From Camarhynchus parvulus (Eukaryota; Chordata; Aves; Passeriformes; Thraupidae), in contig NC_044585.1 in the NCBI RefSeq assembly GCF_901933205.1, positions 6,944,001 through 7,008,000 of the forward strand: a stretch of DNA of 64,000 nucleotides, read 5' to 3'. Made by a program: the position numbers and the translations under genes. Shown here piece by piece: positions 41,301-52,200 of this stretch. Under the pieces are notes generated by a model. It worked only from the letters and a program-made list of their open reading frames with translations. It ran no database searches and was not told the DNA's origin. Every line of letters begins with the position of its first letter. The stretch's first letter is position 1.

Positions 41301-44300
41301 GCATGAAATTAAAGCATAATCAAATATAGAAGCTGATGGCTTTTCAAGGAGAAATTTGTATTTATATTTTTCAGTACCACCAAAGGAGATGTAATTTGCT
41401 ACTATGGAAACAGAGGAGAACCAGAACCTGTTTTCCTAAATGCTGGTAGGCTTTCTTCAGAAAGGTCTGAATATTACTTTTTCTTATGTAGCTATGTATT
41501 GTTCTAGTAATTTAGCTACTTAAGCATTGTCTTCACTGACTTTTTCTTTGCATTCTTTAAAAGAAAACATTACCAAATGTCCTTGAATTCATATAAGTTT
41601 TTGTTAATAACATGCAGTAAAGAATCAATAGTTCATTAAAAGTTTCTATCCATGTCAGTGTATGTACCCACCTGCAGTGCAGTTAGTGGAATCCTGCTTA
41701 GGTAATTTTGGCAGGACAGAAGTCTGTCTTGAGAATGGAATTTTCAGAGGGTCTGACCCTAACTGCCCTTACCCAGCAGTTTGAAGGTCACAGTATGACT
41801 GTGCTTCCCCCAGGGACAGAGTTGGCTTAAAAAAAAATACAATCTGTCTTATCAGGTGAATTGATTTTAAAATGTTTTAAATCTAGTTCTTTGCTAGCTA
41901 GCTACAGAGAGCAATGCTCCAGAAGTCATCATCAAAAAGGCAGTTTAAATGGAAGCAGGACACATGGAAGGCTCTGAGCATTGTAACTGGCTGGTAACAG
42001 TTGATGGCAGAGCCTTACTTTGCCTGCTTAGGTTAATGGTCAAAATGTGGCTGCCAGAAGCAAATTGTTATTGTAGCAATTACAGCATAAATTCTTGGAA
42101 ACAACTGTTAGATTTTGTACAGCTACAAACATAAAACAGATTTTAATACAGACTTTTTTTAAATTTAAAATCTGGCCATGTTTTAATGACAAACTGAGTC
42201 ACAAATTCTAGGTATCTGCAGACTGTACCAAAGATGGTTCTGGTCTCTGTGCTTAGACCACAGACTCCTGTGTATGTGGCTGCCTTTAGGAGGAGAGGAT
42301 GTTTGGTAATCTCTCTTGTCCGGCTTGTGGTGAGAGGGTGCCTCTAAAGAGAAGGGTCCTTCCTGTCATGCAGTGCTGCTTTGCAGTGTTTTTCAAGAGT
42401 AAAATCAGAGGCAAAGATAACTTATGATTATTATCCCTACGCCGGACAAGACTAGATTGCAGAAATTACAAAATTCTGTTGTGCCTTCATGATTTAGCAA
42501 ACCAGAAGTTAAAGCTAACTGCTGTAGATATGAATTTGAGTACAACTAAAACCAAGTACTGAGCATTAGCATGAGGGGAGTGCTTAAGCACAGCCCAGCA
42601 TAAGATGGGAGCCTGCTGCATTCTCCTGTTCAGTAATGGGGCTTGTGTGTTTATGGCACACTTGAAGGTAAAGGATAGCTGGGGAGTCACTTAGACTTTA
42701 TTAAAATTTTTTAAATTTGTAACAAAAACTGAAATCACCAGAAGGCACTTTCCAATTAAATTGGGCTTTTTTGTGTGTGTAGGAATATATGGATTGAGTA
42801 ATTCTTTGTTGGATACACCATGGAAGAAACTTCAGTATGGGAAGCAGCTTTTCACAGAAGTGGTCAAGAGAAGTCAAGACCTCAGCAAAGAAGACTTGGT
42901 GAAGGAGCTCCTTACAGTGATGAATAATCAAGAGCCGTAAGAACATGATAGCTGGAATTTACCCAAATACAATGACCCATTTAAAAACATGCATATAAAA
43001 ACTGTTTTGAAAGAAAAAAGCACTTTACCTTCATATTAATTGAAAGCAGTGTTCTCACAGAGCCTGACTTTCAACAGGATTGATTTTTAAGCAGGAGACA
43101 CAATTAAGGCTACTGCAGTTTTAGACCTCATCAGCTGTGCACTGATTTCTCTGTGCCCTTTTTTTTTTAAAGATTGCACTTCTCTTAATAAGGGCAATGA
43201 GTGCATGCCTAGGGATGTGCAGCTGCTTGCTGTCAGCTTTTTGAAGGCTCACATAAGTTTGGTTACTGCCCTTACAGAAAGCACTTATTTACATAGATCA
43301 TAAAATGATTTAGATGGGAAGGGGCCTTAAAGATCTTCTGGTGCCAACCTCTGTCACTGACAGGGACACTGTCTACTAGCACAGGTTGCTCAGACACCCA
43401 TCCAACCTGGCCTTGAACACCTCCAGGGATGGGGCACCCACAGCTTCTCTGGGTAACCTGTGCCAGGGCCTCAGCACCTTTAGGTTTGTGTTAGCAGGTT
43501 TTACTGTTCTGTATTGCTGCTCAGAGTGTAGACAGAGGGTGAAGAAGCAACATTTCAAAGTTCAACCAGCTGCCTTCCTCAGGAGTGCAGTTGTTTCAGG
43601 CTAAGTGGGGGGAGGAGAAAAGGAAGTGTGTGTACAGTTCAGTCAAGAAAGTTCCAGTCAAAGTAGTCCTTAAGAGATGAGTTTGAGATGTAAGGAAGGT
43701 TCCTGCACTCACAGCTGATGGCACAGTGAACCTGAGCCCATCAGCTGGATATTCAGAAGGAAAGGAAGTTGATAGCACTACATTCTGCACACATGGAGTT
43801 GAGTACAGGAGGTGCCGTGGTCTAAATTCATATCATTGCTCATCTGGTAACTTTCATGTTTACCTTGAATTTTATCTGTCTGGGAAGTGATTAGAGTTGA
43901 AGCAAAGCTGTTTCTGGTATATAGATTCAATTTCCCAAACTTTACAGCAAATTTTAATGCCAGCATTCATGAATGTGGCATTTTCAGTGGTTTAAAATAA
44001 AGTTTTGTATAAGAACTCAGACATCTGAGCAATGACTAGTAATTGGGGAGTCTGCTAAGCTGTCTTAATAGCTTTTTTCATCCATCACATCAAGTGATTT
44101 TTTAAAAAATTGTTGGACTTTATACTTTTTACTAGTGAGAAGACAAAGGTATAAGATACAGCATAGTCAAGTGGTCTTCCCTTAATGTTCAGTAATTCCA
44201 TTTGATCTCATCTGAAACCATCTGACTATAAAAGGGAAATATTTACTTACAAAAAGCAATATTTAAAACTAAGCCTGTAATCTTTCCAAATCATACTTCA

Positions 44301-46588
44301 AGATGAAATGATCTTTTCATAATAAATATGAACATGTGGATATGCACTAGCTTTGAACTTTCTTAAAATATCCTGTTTCATATTACTTTATGATCTCTTT
44401 TTGTGTGCATATTACAGGAATGTAGTGGGTACAGAGGTTGGTTTAATCACAGAATTCCATTCTTTCCTGATGGGTTTTTGTCCCTTACCCCTTCTCTTCT
44501 GCTTCAGCCCTGCCTTTGACTGTAATCTCAGTGATATCCTGGAACTCCTTCCAGATCAGGAGGGATGAATGTGTTAATATAAGAGACTTTTTTTTTCACT
44601 CATTTCCTACTTTTTCCAGTCAATTACCAGACCCTGCAATTGAAGACCAGGGCAAGGATTACATCCGCCCCATCCTGAACAAGTACGCAGCTCTGTGCGT
44701 TCGCTGCCCGGGTTACGGAACAAGGTAAAAAACAGAGCCAGAAATAAATGTGTACTGCATCAAAGCACACCTCAAATCAAAATTGTGCTATTGTAAGGTT
44801 AAATTCTATAGTGACTGCTTTAATTTTTTAAAAGATATTAATCTGGTATAATTCAGTAATGTGTTTCCTTGGTCGGTATTTGAGTGTCTGGGGTTTGCTG
44901 CTGAAGAGCATTTAAAGCTCACACTGTGGTTCATCTTTGATGGAGAGCACAGCACAGCTTTACCTTGTCCCAGACAAGATAATACAGTTCTCCTGCTTCC
45001 CCAGTGTAAGAGCTGATCTGAGCACATCTAACTTTGCTCTTACCAGAGATTTGCAGAACACATTTCTCCTCCACAAGCAGGAATCGTGTCACCTGCAGTG
45101 CTAAATCAGAGTTTTCCTTAGACATTGCATCATAAAATGGATGTGCCATTTTCATACATTAAGAACCTATTGCTCTTGTTCAGCAGAACCTGTATTTCCA
45201 CTTCTCCCCTAACTGATGCTGCTGTTTTTACTGAGATATTCTCACTCTCTGCTCTGACTGTTCCACCAAAGCTGCAAAAAGAATAGAATAATGCAATGTA
45301 AATCTTCATTTAATCTTTAATGGGACAAAATTGCTGGTGAACCCTGTTGCTGGTGGTAGGGAATTGCTGCTCTAAAAGTCTGCCAATAATTTTGTCAGAT
45401 TGGTCTGTGGCATGGTCAGCCATGGTATTTCCTCTGTAGAGATGGGAGTTGATAAGCAGAGTGCTCACTGCTGTAGGCATTTCAAGTTGGTATTCTGACA
45501 GAGATACTCAGTATTTACAGTGGTTTCTTTAAATGTATTAAAAGAACATTTTAAATATGGGATAATGAAGACTTAACATGGTAAGAAACCACCTTCCTCC
45601 CCTTGCTTCACAGATTGGAGTTCAGCCATTTCAAAGGAAACAGGGATAACTTGGTAGAAATACTGACCTTCTCCTGGTGAATTAGCACACATTTCAAGTC
45701 TCTCTACTGCTATAATTGTATGCTCACATTTACCTTTCCCTTAGCAACAGGGCTTAGTGAATAGAGGTTGTTAACTGGGCCTCACTTTCTTATGAGGAAA
45801 TTAAGTTCTTTTTTGTATGAGTGAACAACTGTGACTTGGGACAGTGACTTGGGAAAGGCCACCAGATGAGGATGGTGCAAAATTCCTTCTGTCAGTCATC
45901 CCTTTGTGGAAGGGTATTGCAGTGTCCATGGAAAAATGACAGTTTAGCCGAGGCAAACTGGAATAGATGCACAACTGGCATCTGCTTTTCATGAAAACAA
46001 ATTTCCTCTTTGGAAGGTTCCTAGAGAGACACCTTTTTCTTGATCATATATCAAAGACCCGTGATAATATATACAATTGATTTGAAAGAAAGGAATGAAG
46101 AGAGTACTATTGATGTCAGTAATCCTTATGGGTACATGTAGGGTGTGGAGAAAAACTTAGTTTTATGCTACTTCTTTCTGAATGGAGCACCTTTGCACTA
46201 AGTTTAAGGTTTTACCGTACTCTCTGCAGTGAGCAGGTTTGTGTCAGCTGCTGCAAGTGCAGCAGGGAGTCAAAGCAGTGGCGTGACAGAAGAACAGACT
46301 GAAAATGCCCATTTGAACTTGTCAGGATGATTTCTGCCCTGCTCTTGTCTTGATGATGTGCTCGGAGGGGGGAAAAAAAAGGGTTAAAACATTTGGGAGT
46401 GAGGGATGGCAGGCTGGCAGTTCCTGAGGTGGAGCCCAGGTGTAACCTTGTGCTGCTGCTGTTGCAGGACGAACACGGTGGTGCTCATCGATTCCGAGGG
46501 ATGCGTTACTTTCACCGAGCGCAACATGATCAATGCTGATGTCAACCAGTGGCAAACAAGCACCTATGAATTCAAACTGCACAGTTAA
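29271..46588 (+). CDS. TANGO2: TANGO2 (transport and Golgi organisation 2 homologue), complete, eight coding exons
   Basis: Coding parts are 29271-29326, 33160-33248, 33445-33564, 34561-34675, 41375-41445, 42783-42936, 44620-44724 and 46468-46588. All junctions are GT-AG, the phases agree, and the total is 831 nt: 276 residues plus TAA, the same length as the human protein. This is an NRDE-family (PF05742) protein. The conserved Cys2 (MCIL) is followed by the family signature NRDE at residues 25-28, then GGTWLG (58-63), TNYMQP (74-79), GHLYNGFNL (113-121), YGNRGEP (137-143), TPWKKL (162-167), PDPAIEDQG (about 205-213), [10 protein letters not shown] and the C-terminal VTFTERN. Cys2 would become the N-terminal residue after Met removal, which is why the family has been compared with Ntn hydrolases; no reaction is proven. 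In people, loss of TANGO2 causes metabolic crises with rhabdomyolysis and arrhythmia, and roles in haem trafficking, lipid balance and ER-Golgi transport are proposed. No signal peptide or membrane helix is seen. The gene looks intact. Confidence 0.97.
29327..33159 (+). other. TANGO2: TANGO2 intron 2
   Basis: About 3.8 kb, AT-rich, phase 2. No exon or repeat was recognised. A weak hairpin near 32550 begins TGGAGAGAA like miR-185 but does not hold up (see rejected items). Confidence 0.8.
33160..33248 (+). CDS. TANGO2: TANGO2 exon 3 (NRDE motif)
   Basis: Acceptor GTTCTGCAG at 33151-33159, donor AGTG|GTATGT after 33248. Encodes residues 19-49, including [16 protein letters not shown] and the NRDE signature that names the family. 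89 nt, phase 2 in and phase 1 out. Confidence 0.97.
33445..33564 (+). CDS. TANGO2: TANGO2 exon 4
   Basis: Acceptor TTTCCATTAG to 33444, donor AGAG|GTATGG after 33564. 120 nt encode residues 49-89, with [15 protein letters not shown] and ALTNYMQP. The intron before it is only 196 bp. Phase 1 in and out. Confidence 0.97.
33565..34560 (+). other. TANGO2: TANGO2 intron 4
   Basis: 996 bp between exons 4 and 5, phase 1. No other feature seen. Confidence 0.9.
34561..34675 (+). CDS. TANGO2: TANGO2 exon 5
   Basis: Acceptor TTCTTAG to 34560, donor TTGAA|GTAAGT after 34675. 115 nt encode residues 89-127, including the strongly conserved [16 protein letters not shown]. Phase 1 in and phase 2 out. Confidence 0.97.
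34676..41374 (+). other. TANGO2: TANGO2 intron 5 (largest coding-region intron)
   Basis: About 6.7 kb. It holds a minus-strand open frame of 183 codons (38694-39245), several plus-strand frames of 60-109 codons in 37054-38527, and a T/G-rich run at 40271-40336. None has a recognisable domain, and none continues TANGO2. Confidence 0.8.
40271..40336. repeat. T-rich simple sequence with TTTG units
   Basis: A low-complexity run of T and G (TTTG-like units) of about 65 bases. It lies about 1 kb upstream of the exon 6 acceptor, too far away to be its polypyrimidine tract. Confidence 0.7.
41375..41445 (+). CDS. TANGO2: TANGO2 exon 6
   Basis: Acceptor TTTTTCAG to 41374, donor GCTG|GTAGGC after 41445 (GTAGG, weaker than the others). 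71 nt encode residues 127-151 with [16 protein letters not shown]. Phase 2 in and phase 1 out. Confidence 0.96.
41446..42782 (+). other. TANGO2: TANGO2 intron 6
   Basis: 1.3 kb. The acceptor region is T-rich and ends in GTGTGTGTAG. No other feature seen. Confidence 0.9.
42783..42936 (+). CDS. TANGO2: TANGO2 exon 7
   Basis: Acceptor TGTGTGTAG to 42782, donor GAGCC|GTAAGA after 42936. 154 nt encode residues 151-202 with [15 protein letters not shown], then a charged, variable stretch ([14 protein letters not shown]) as in the human protein. Phase 1 in and phase 2 out. Confidence 0.97.
42937..44619 (+). other. TANGO2: TANGO2 intron 7
   Basis: 1.7 kb, containing one CR1 fragment (43293-43478). 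No other feature seen. Confidence 0.85.
43293..43478 (-). mobile_element. CR1 LINE 3'-end fragment, degenerate
   Basis: The + strand carries the reversed CR1 blocks in order: ATCATAAAATGATTTAGATGG, GGGGCCTTAAAGATCTTCTG, GACAGGGACACTGTCTACTAG, CATCCAACCTGGCCTTGAAC, CTCCAGGGATGGGGCACCCA and TCTCTGGGTAACCTG. The element is on the minus strand, opposite to TANGO2, and truncated. It is more degraded at its 3' tail than the copy at 23526. Confidence 0.92.
44620..44724 (+). CDS. TANGO2: TANGO2 exon 8
   Basis: Acceptor TTTTTCCAG to 44619, donor ACAAG|GTAAAA after 44724. 105 nt encode residues 202-237 with [16 protein letters not shown] and [10 protein letters not shown], nearly identical to the human block. 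Phase 2 in and out. Confidence 0.97.
44725..46467 (+). other. TANGO2: TANGO2 intron 8
   Basis: 1.7 kb, no additional feature. Near its end a GGCAGTTCCTGA stretch (46415-46426) resembles part of miR-185 but lacks the seed (see rejected items). Confidence 0.85.
46468..46588 (+). CDS. TANGO2: TANGO2 exon 9 (terminal coding exon)
   Basis: Acceptor CTGTTGCAG to 46467. 121 nt encode residues 237-276, [12 protein letters not shown] through VTFTERNM and TYEFKLHS, then TAA at 46586-46588. The human C-terminus is TYEFTLQS, so the end is authentic. Confidence 0.97.
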
Positions 46589-47278
46589 CAACTTTCCACA
46601 TCAGTGGTTTGTAATAATAGCAATGAGACAACAAGCCATTAAGCTCTAGTAAATGTTTTGTGCCAGCCTCCACAAACTAAAAATAGCAAGGAAAGCAAAA
46701 GTTTAAATAAACCGGTATCATACCCTATCAAGCACACGTGCTTTGGAGAAAACCAGATAAAGATGCTTTTTTTTTTTTTACATGAAGTAGCAACTTAGAA
46801 TATTTTATTTAATACCACCCTGCTTTCAGGGCAAGGCCATCTTTGTCCAAGACATTGCATTTTTGTAGGTGTGGATTTTTTATAAGATGTTATTAGTAGA
46901 CATAAACTTGTTTTCAGTTCTAATGGTGGGGAAATATTTGCTGCTTTTATTGTTCTATATGAAGGTTTTACCAAACTTTACCTTCAACATATGCTGTTAA
47001 GTTTGTACAGCTGATGCCAATGTGCATTAAATGAATGTATGTTAGCCTGCTAGTATTAAGTGCTTTAGTCTCTTTTAAGCTTTTCAGTGCCATGGTGCAA
47101 TGTTCTGCCTGGGGAGGGCAGAGAGGGGGGATTCTTTACATTTGTTTTTCTATAGATAGTATAGCAATAGTTCTTATTTCTAAAACTTGATCTGAGAATC
47201 AAGGTAGGGAATTTAGTTCAGTCTCTGTTCATTTTTACTGAAAGAACCGTGGGAGGAGACTTGCATATCTTTGACCTG

Positions 47279-47284
47279 AATAAA
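47279..47284 (+). terminator. Candidate TANGO2 polyadenylation signal
   Basis: AATAAA about 0.7 kb after the stop codon, followed within 30 nt by TGTGCTGTGATATCCTGTTT, a reasonable GU-rich downstream element. Confidence 0.5.
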
Positions 47285-49257
47285 ACTATTTGTGCTGTGA
47301 TATCCTGTTTCCTGATAGTCTAATTAGCAGTTTTGGTTTTGTTATTTTCTTCTCCAGCAAGCAGGTAAGGAATAGGTACCTGTTTGCAAACAGAAGCTGA
47401 AGATGAGGTTTTCATGTATTGCCTGTTTTGTACATATAAAATGTTGGATTCATTTCTTTATTGGTAGAACGTGTTACAGCCTGGAGTGGATTCCATCTCA
47501 TGGATTATTAGTAGAAATAGCTGTGTGTTGTAAGGTGACACTGTTGCAGTCTTATATTGCTGAAAAAATTTAATATTAAGAGGTACTTCCTATGTTCTAG
47601 CACCTGTGAATTAAAAAGCTATTTAAATGCATGCTTTTTTCAATTATTCAGTGCCAGTGTGGGTAATGGAAGATTCTAGCTAATAACAGGATATTTGAAA
47701 ACCCTAAGCTATTTTTGTTTCTATTGGTGTTCTGTTTTGACTTTTTTTGAATACAGAATATTAGGTTAGTAATGGATCACCACTATTTTTTTTTTCCTTT
47801 AGGTATGCTGACTGTATTTTCACAAGCCTCTGATTTTAATTAATTATTGCAAAGTAGTCAGATTTTTGATACTCTTTGGAAGATGTGCAGCTGTGTTTCT
47901 GTACTCAAACTAGTGTATTTTGGCATTCTCACGTGTGTGTGTAATGGAGGCAGCAGTAAATGAGACTTTCCATTGAGGTGAAGTACTGTGAAAGGCCATT
48001 CCCAGATTTGTATTTGTCAGGAAATGCTAAAGCAGCATTTAGTCAAATCTCTTCTTTATATTTGCATATTTAAATAGCTTCTAGATACCAGGACTGCTTA
48101 CATGACTAGTCACAGGTTGTGGATTCAGTTCTGTATAAATGACTTTTTGACCACCTTGATTGCAAGACAATCAACAATTGTGTTGGGTTGTACATGGTTT
48201 AGAACTCAAAGCCTTCTGAGCTGCAGGAAATGATCAGCCCTTTTTAATTTTTTGATTACTTCTTAAACCCTATATTTTTATGGCTAAAAATGTTAACTGT
48301 TATTTTTAGATGCAAAGTAGCTAAAGCTGTCTTAAATTTGAGTTTAACACATGCATACCTAGAAACAAAGCCCTGCCTCAATAGCTTGCTCTGAGAGTTT
48401 GCATAGCAAACTTTTTTATATCTACTTACAAATAGTGGGTATTTAAACATGACATTCTCTTTGAAGACATCATAAAGGCAAGCAAAATGCATGCAGTATT
48501 ATGCTAAAAGCATTTGTAAACTTTGGTCTTTATGGCAGTCCTGTAATAATGAAAATTTATTCTTAGTTTTTACATACAGGCAAAGAAAGGTGAGTCAGAT
48601 CTTAGATGCAAATATGGATGATAATAATGTATTTTGAAGTGCTTGAATCAAAATTCTAAATCTGGGATTTGCTTTTTCTGGCAATTAAAATAAACAGGAA
48701 AGAGCCCAAACCTTGGATGTTGTTTTTATCTCATCAGAATAGCTAATAAAGAGAGGTTTTTTTAACTTCTTTGGAAGCTTTTTTGAGAATTTTGTCATTG
48801 GCTGCAGTGGAAACAGGATCAGGACTGTTGTGCAGATATCAGCAAGTGCTGCTTGTCCATACAAGTGATAAGGTATTTGTGAAGTGCATGATCTACTCTG
48901 TGCAAATTAGAGTTGCAATGGATCCACTGGAAAAAGGATAACCTACAGTTAACAAAGAAAGTGTTTTATTTTTATAAAAGTATTTTTAATAATAATAGGG
49001 AATTTTAAATACCAGTTTTAAAGGATATTAAGGAAAAATATGTATATAGGAAACTACTGCATGGCATTTTATTAAGTTTGCTTATACATGTCATCTCTTC
49101 AAAGTCATTCATTTGCAAGAGATTTTTGTTTCCTGATTTTTTTTCTATTGGAATAGTAGTGGAAGAAATTTTAAAATGTGTGAAACCTCAGCTATGTTTT
49201 TTTGCTTAAAATTGTGTCATAATTGTTGTTTACATATGTGTTCAAAACTAGAATCAG

Positions 49258-49263
49258 AATAAA
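49258..49263 (+). terminator. Candidate distal TANGO2 polyadenylation signal
   Basis: AATAAA followed by a strongly T/GT-rich downstream stretch (TCTTTGTTGG, then TTTTTGTTT). It would give a 2.7-kb 3' UTR. Confidence 0.45.
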
Positions 49264-49280
49264 GTCAAGCTGGTGACCAG

Positions 49281-52200
49281 TCTTTGTTGGCATTAGTAGA
49301 TTGTGCATTTTTGCACATATGTTTTTGTTTATTTGCCTGTAATTTGGTGTGATGCAATGAAGTTAAATCTTCCATGCCATATTAATGATGAAGGAGGTGT
49401 AATTTAAGTTCTATTTCTGGTACTTGATTCCATTTTAAGAGTGCTTTATTTTTTCTGGGGCTTTTATGTTGTTTTGGGTATTTCCTAATTCTTTTATATT
49501 GTATGGTTGTCTTATACAGGTAAGAAATAGGAAAATATTTGAAAGGTAGGAAAGAGAAAAATCAATGTTTCCTTAGGGAAATATGTAGCCTCACAAAATT
49601 CTACTGGAGAATGGGAATCCATGTTCACTGTGGAAAAGGTCTGGATCCTTGGCAGACCTGAGGCTCTCCTGTTACACTGAGTAGAGCCTGCATTAAAGTT
49701 CTGCTGTACTGGCCCCTGCAGTGGAGGTGCAATTGTCTCATCTCCCTTGGAGTAGCTTAATAAAACACACCTGAACAGAGCAGAGGAGGAGTTGGGCCTT
49801 TGGTCTTATGTTCAAAGCTTAATTGATATTTGTTGTTACAAATGAAATATATCAAACTAAATAATAAGATAAAATATTGATAAGCCTTGGAACACAGTTT
49901 TTGTAATATCATAAGAAAATAAGTAATTTTGGAATGAATCTATGAAATACTAAGCAGTAATAAGGCAATAATTAAAGTATCTCAATTATTTCTCAATCTC
50001 AAGTATTTCAATTTTAGCCTGTAGAACTTAATGCACATTTATGGCTAAGCAAGCATCCCTATTTTTATGGAATATTAGCTAGTAGGAGTTGGTTTTATTT
50101 CATTCACATTGATGTAACAGGACATGGCTGATGTTCTTCATCTGATTCATTTTCTGCAGAGAAGTCTTGGTGATAGCTTCTGAGGATCTGGGAAATAGTC
50201 TTGACTTGGTGAAGATAGAATCAGTACTGCAATCAGCTGGAGAGGCATGAACTGTGAGAATTACAAAACCCATCAGTGTGACTCATGCTGCAAAATGTAG
50301 GTTAAGGTGAACGGAGTAAAGAAATGTTGAATATATTTCATATATATATAAGTTAGCTCTGTAACATTGTGTATCAAGAACTAGAAGCTGAATGAGAAAA
50401 AAAAGTATCATATTGACATGTTTAAATTTACCATATCTTTTAAAACAGAAGACATAAGCACTGAACTTATGATCACAGATGAGGGAGAAATAATAAATAT
50501 TATAATATTAAGCAAGATAACCAAAAATGACAATGCATAAATCACATACAACATGAATGAGAAATAAAGCAGTATCTCTGCTGATGGACATTAAATTTTT
50601 GTGTCTTTGTACTAGAAAGATAAATAGAGAAAAATAAATGAAAGCTAAATGCAGACTGGAAGATGGAGAAAGGAAGGGGAAAACAGAGAACACAGAATGA
50701 TATTCTGGTTTGTGATCCTGTTCTCTTTGAGGCCTCTGAGAATGACAGTGCCTACTAAGGCACTCAGGTGCCTTCCAGCTTCCCTCTGGTGATGCAGGAG
50801 TGTTTTCTCACCTGACACACAGAGCCAGCCCTGGGCAGTAACTTGCCAGACTGGCTAAACACATTGCTTCTGTGGAGAAAACCACATCACTTTCCAGATG
50901 TTAATTAATATATATTAAATAATAAACTGGAAAATATGTGGGGGCAGCAGTGTCTCTTCTTGTGGTACAACATTATAATTAGTGTTCAATGATTGAGGTT
51001 TTTGCCTCTGTTAAAGGAATGTACTCTTCCAAGAAAAAGGTGAATGAGAAAGCTGGTTTGTTTTTTTTTCCTTTCCCTGTGCTATCTCTGCTGTCAATAG
51101 CTACTCAAAATAACTATGTAAAACCACATCTTAGTCAGATGCATTATCCATCTGCTGTTTTCCATGTCTCGCTGGAGAGAGGAATTAACTGTCCTCTCAA
51201 TTACACATGGATCTGCATTATCACCCTGGTTTGATTAGTGCCCTTACATGCTTTTCCTGATTGTCCCTGTTCACTGTGCCTTGGCTCACATTTCAGAGCA
51301 GCCTCAGGTGCCAGGGTCTAGGCTGGTTTCAGATGGAATAGAACAGGTAAGTGTGCTTGAGGAATGCACCAAGTGTTCTCCAACAGATAATGAATTTCAC
51401 CTGAGAAAAACTGTCTGAAATGCACCTCATGTGAAGATTTAAATTCTCTGCACCAATTTTTTTGCTGCATAAATCTTCATATGTTGGCCTGTTGTACTCC
51501 TAGATGTAGCATGTGTTGTATCACTGTCTTTACAATATGGCAGTTGCAAATTTTTCTGTCAAGTCTGAGCTCTCTCTTGTTGCAATATGTGTGAGTTTAG
51601 ACTGGCAAAACAATCCCAGGATGGCAGCTGCATTAAAAACAACCCTAGCAGCACAACTGTGCTTTCAGAACTGTAATTTATTTGGCCTCTGTCAGGGAAA
51701 ACAAAGGTTCTGACATTTATGGTTTTACTTATATAAGTGCAACTACACCTGGATTTTTGACAGCCAAAGATTACGCTCCTGATTCAGGTCTGTGCTGCCA
51801 GAAGTGTAGGGAGGAGTCCAGGCTGAGGGATTGCAGCAGCAGCTTCTTAGCTGTGGTTCACACCAAGTGTGTACAACCAAGTGTGCTTTGTTAGCACAGC
51901 TTTGAGTTACAAACATCATGGTGTATGATGGCTCACCAGAAAAATTACCATGCAGCAGCAGCTGGGGAGAAGCCAGAATGTCTGAAGTAGGTGTCAGTGC
52001 AATGCTACCATAACTCTGTGGAGTGACTGAGATTGACTTGCAGGGGTGTTTAACTGGTGGAGATGCACCATGTGCAAACAGCCACGAGGCTGACTCAGAG
52101 GATGTTTTTTCTTTGAAGTTTATAAAAAGCAGATAAATATTGCCTATTTCAGCACAGTGTTCTGAACTATTTGAATGACAGGACCTATAGAAATCAAAGT

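Larger units (their letters stand above)
46589..49280 (+). other. TANGO2: TANGO2 3' UTR region with several poly(A) signals
   Basis: AT-rich and without coding frames. AATAAA signals lie at 46706-46711, 47279-47284 and 49258-49263. The second and third are followed by GT- and T-rich sequence suitable for cleavage factor binding. An AATAAA is also seen near 48690. Alternative polyadenylation giving 3' UTRs of roughly 0.1 to 2.7 kb is therefore possible; the true end cannot be chosen from sequence alone. Confidence 0.6.

Noticed and set aside
44353..44728. Open frames ending in or overlapping TANGO2 exon 8
   Set aside because: Their upstream parts are intron 7; only 44620-44724 is supported by homology and splice sites.
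46410..46440. GGCAGTTCCTGA preceded by GAGGGAT, resembling the human miR-185 hairpin, which lies in a TANGO2 intron
   Set aside because: The seed end of miR-185 is missing, the site is in intron 8 rather than an early intron, and no matching hairpin forms.
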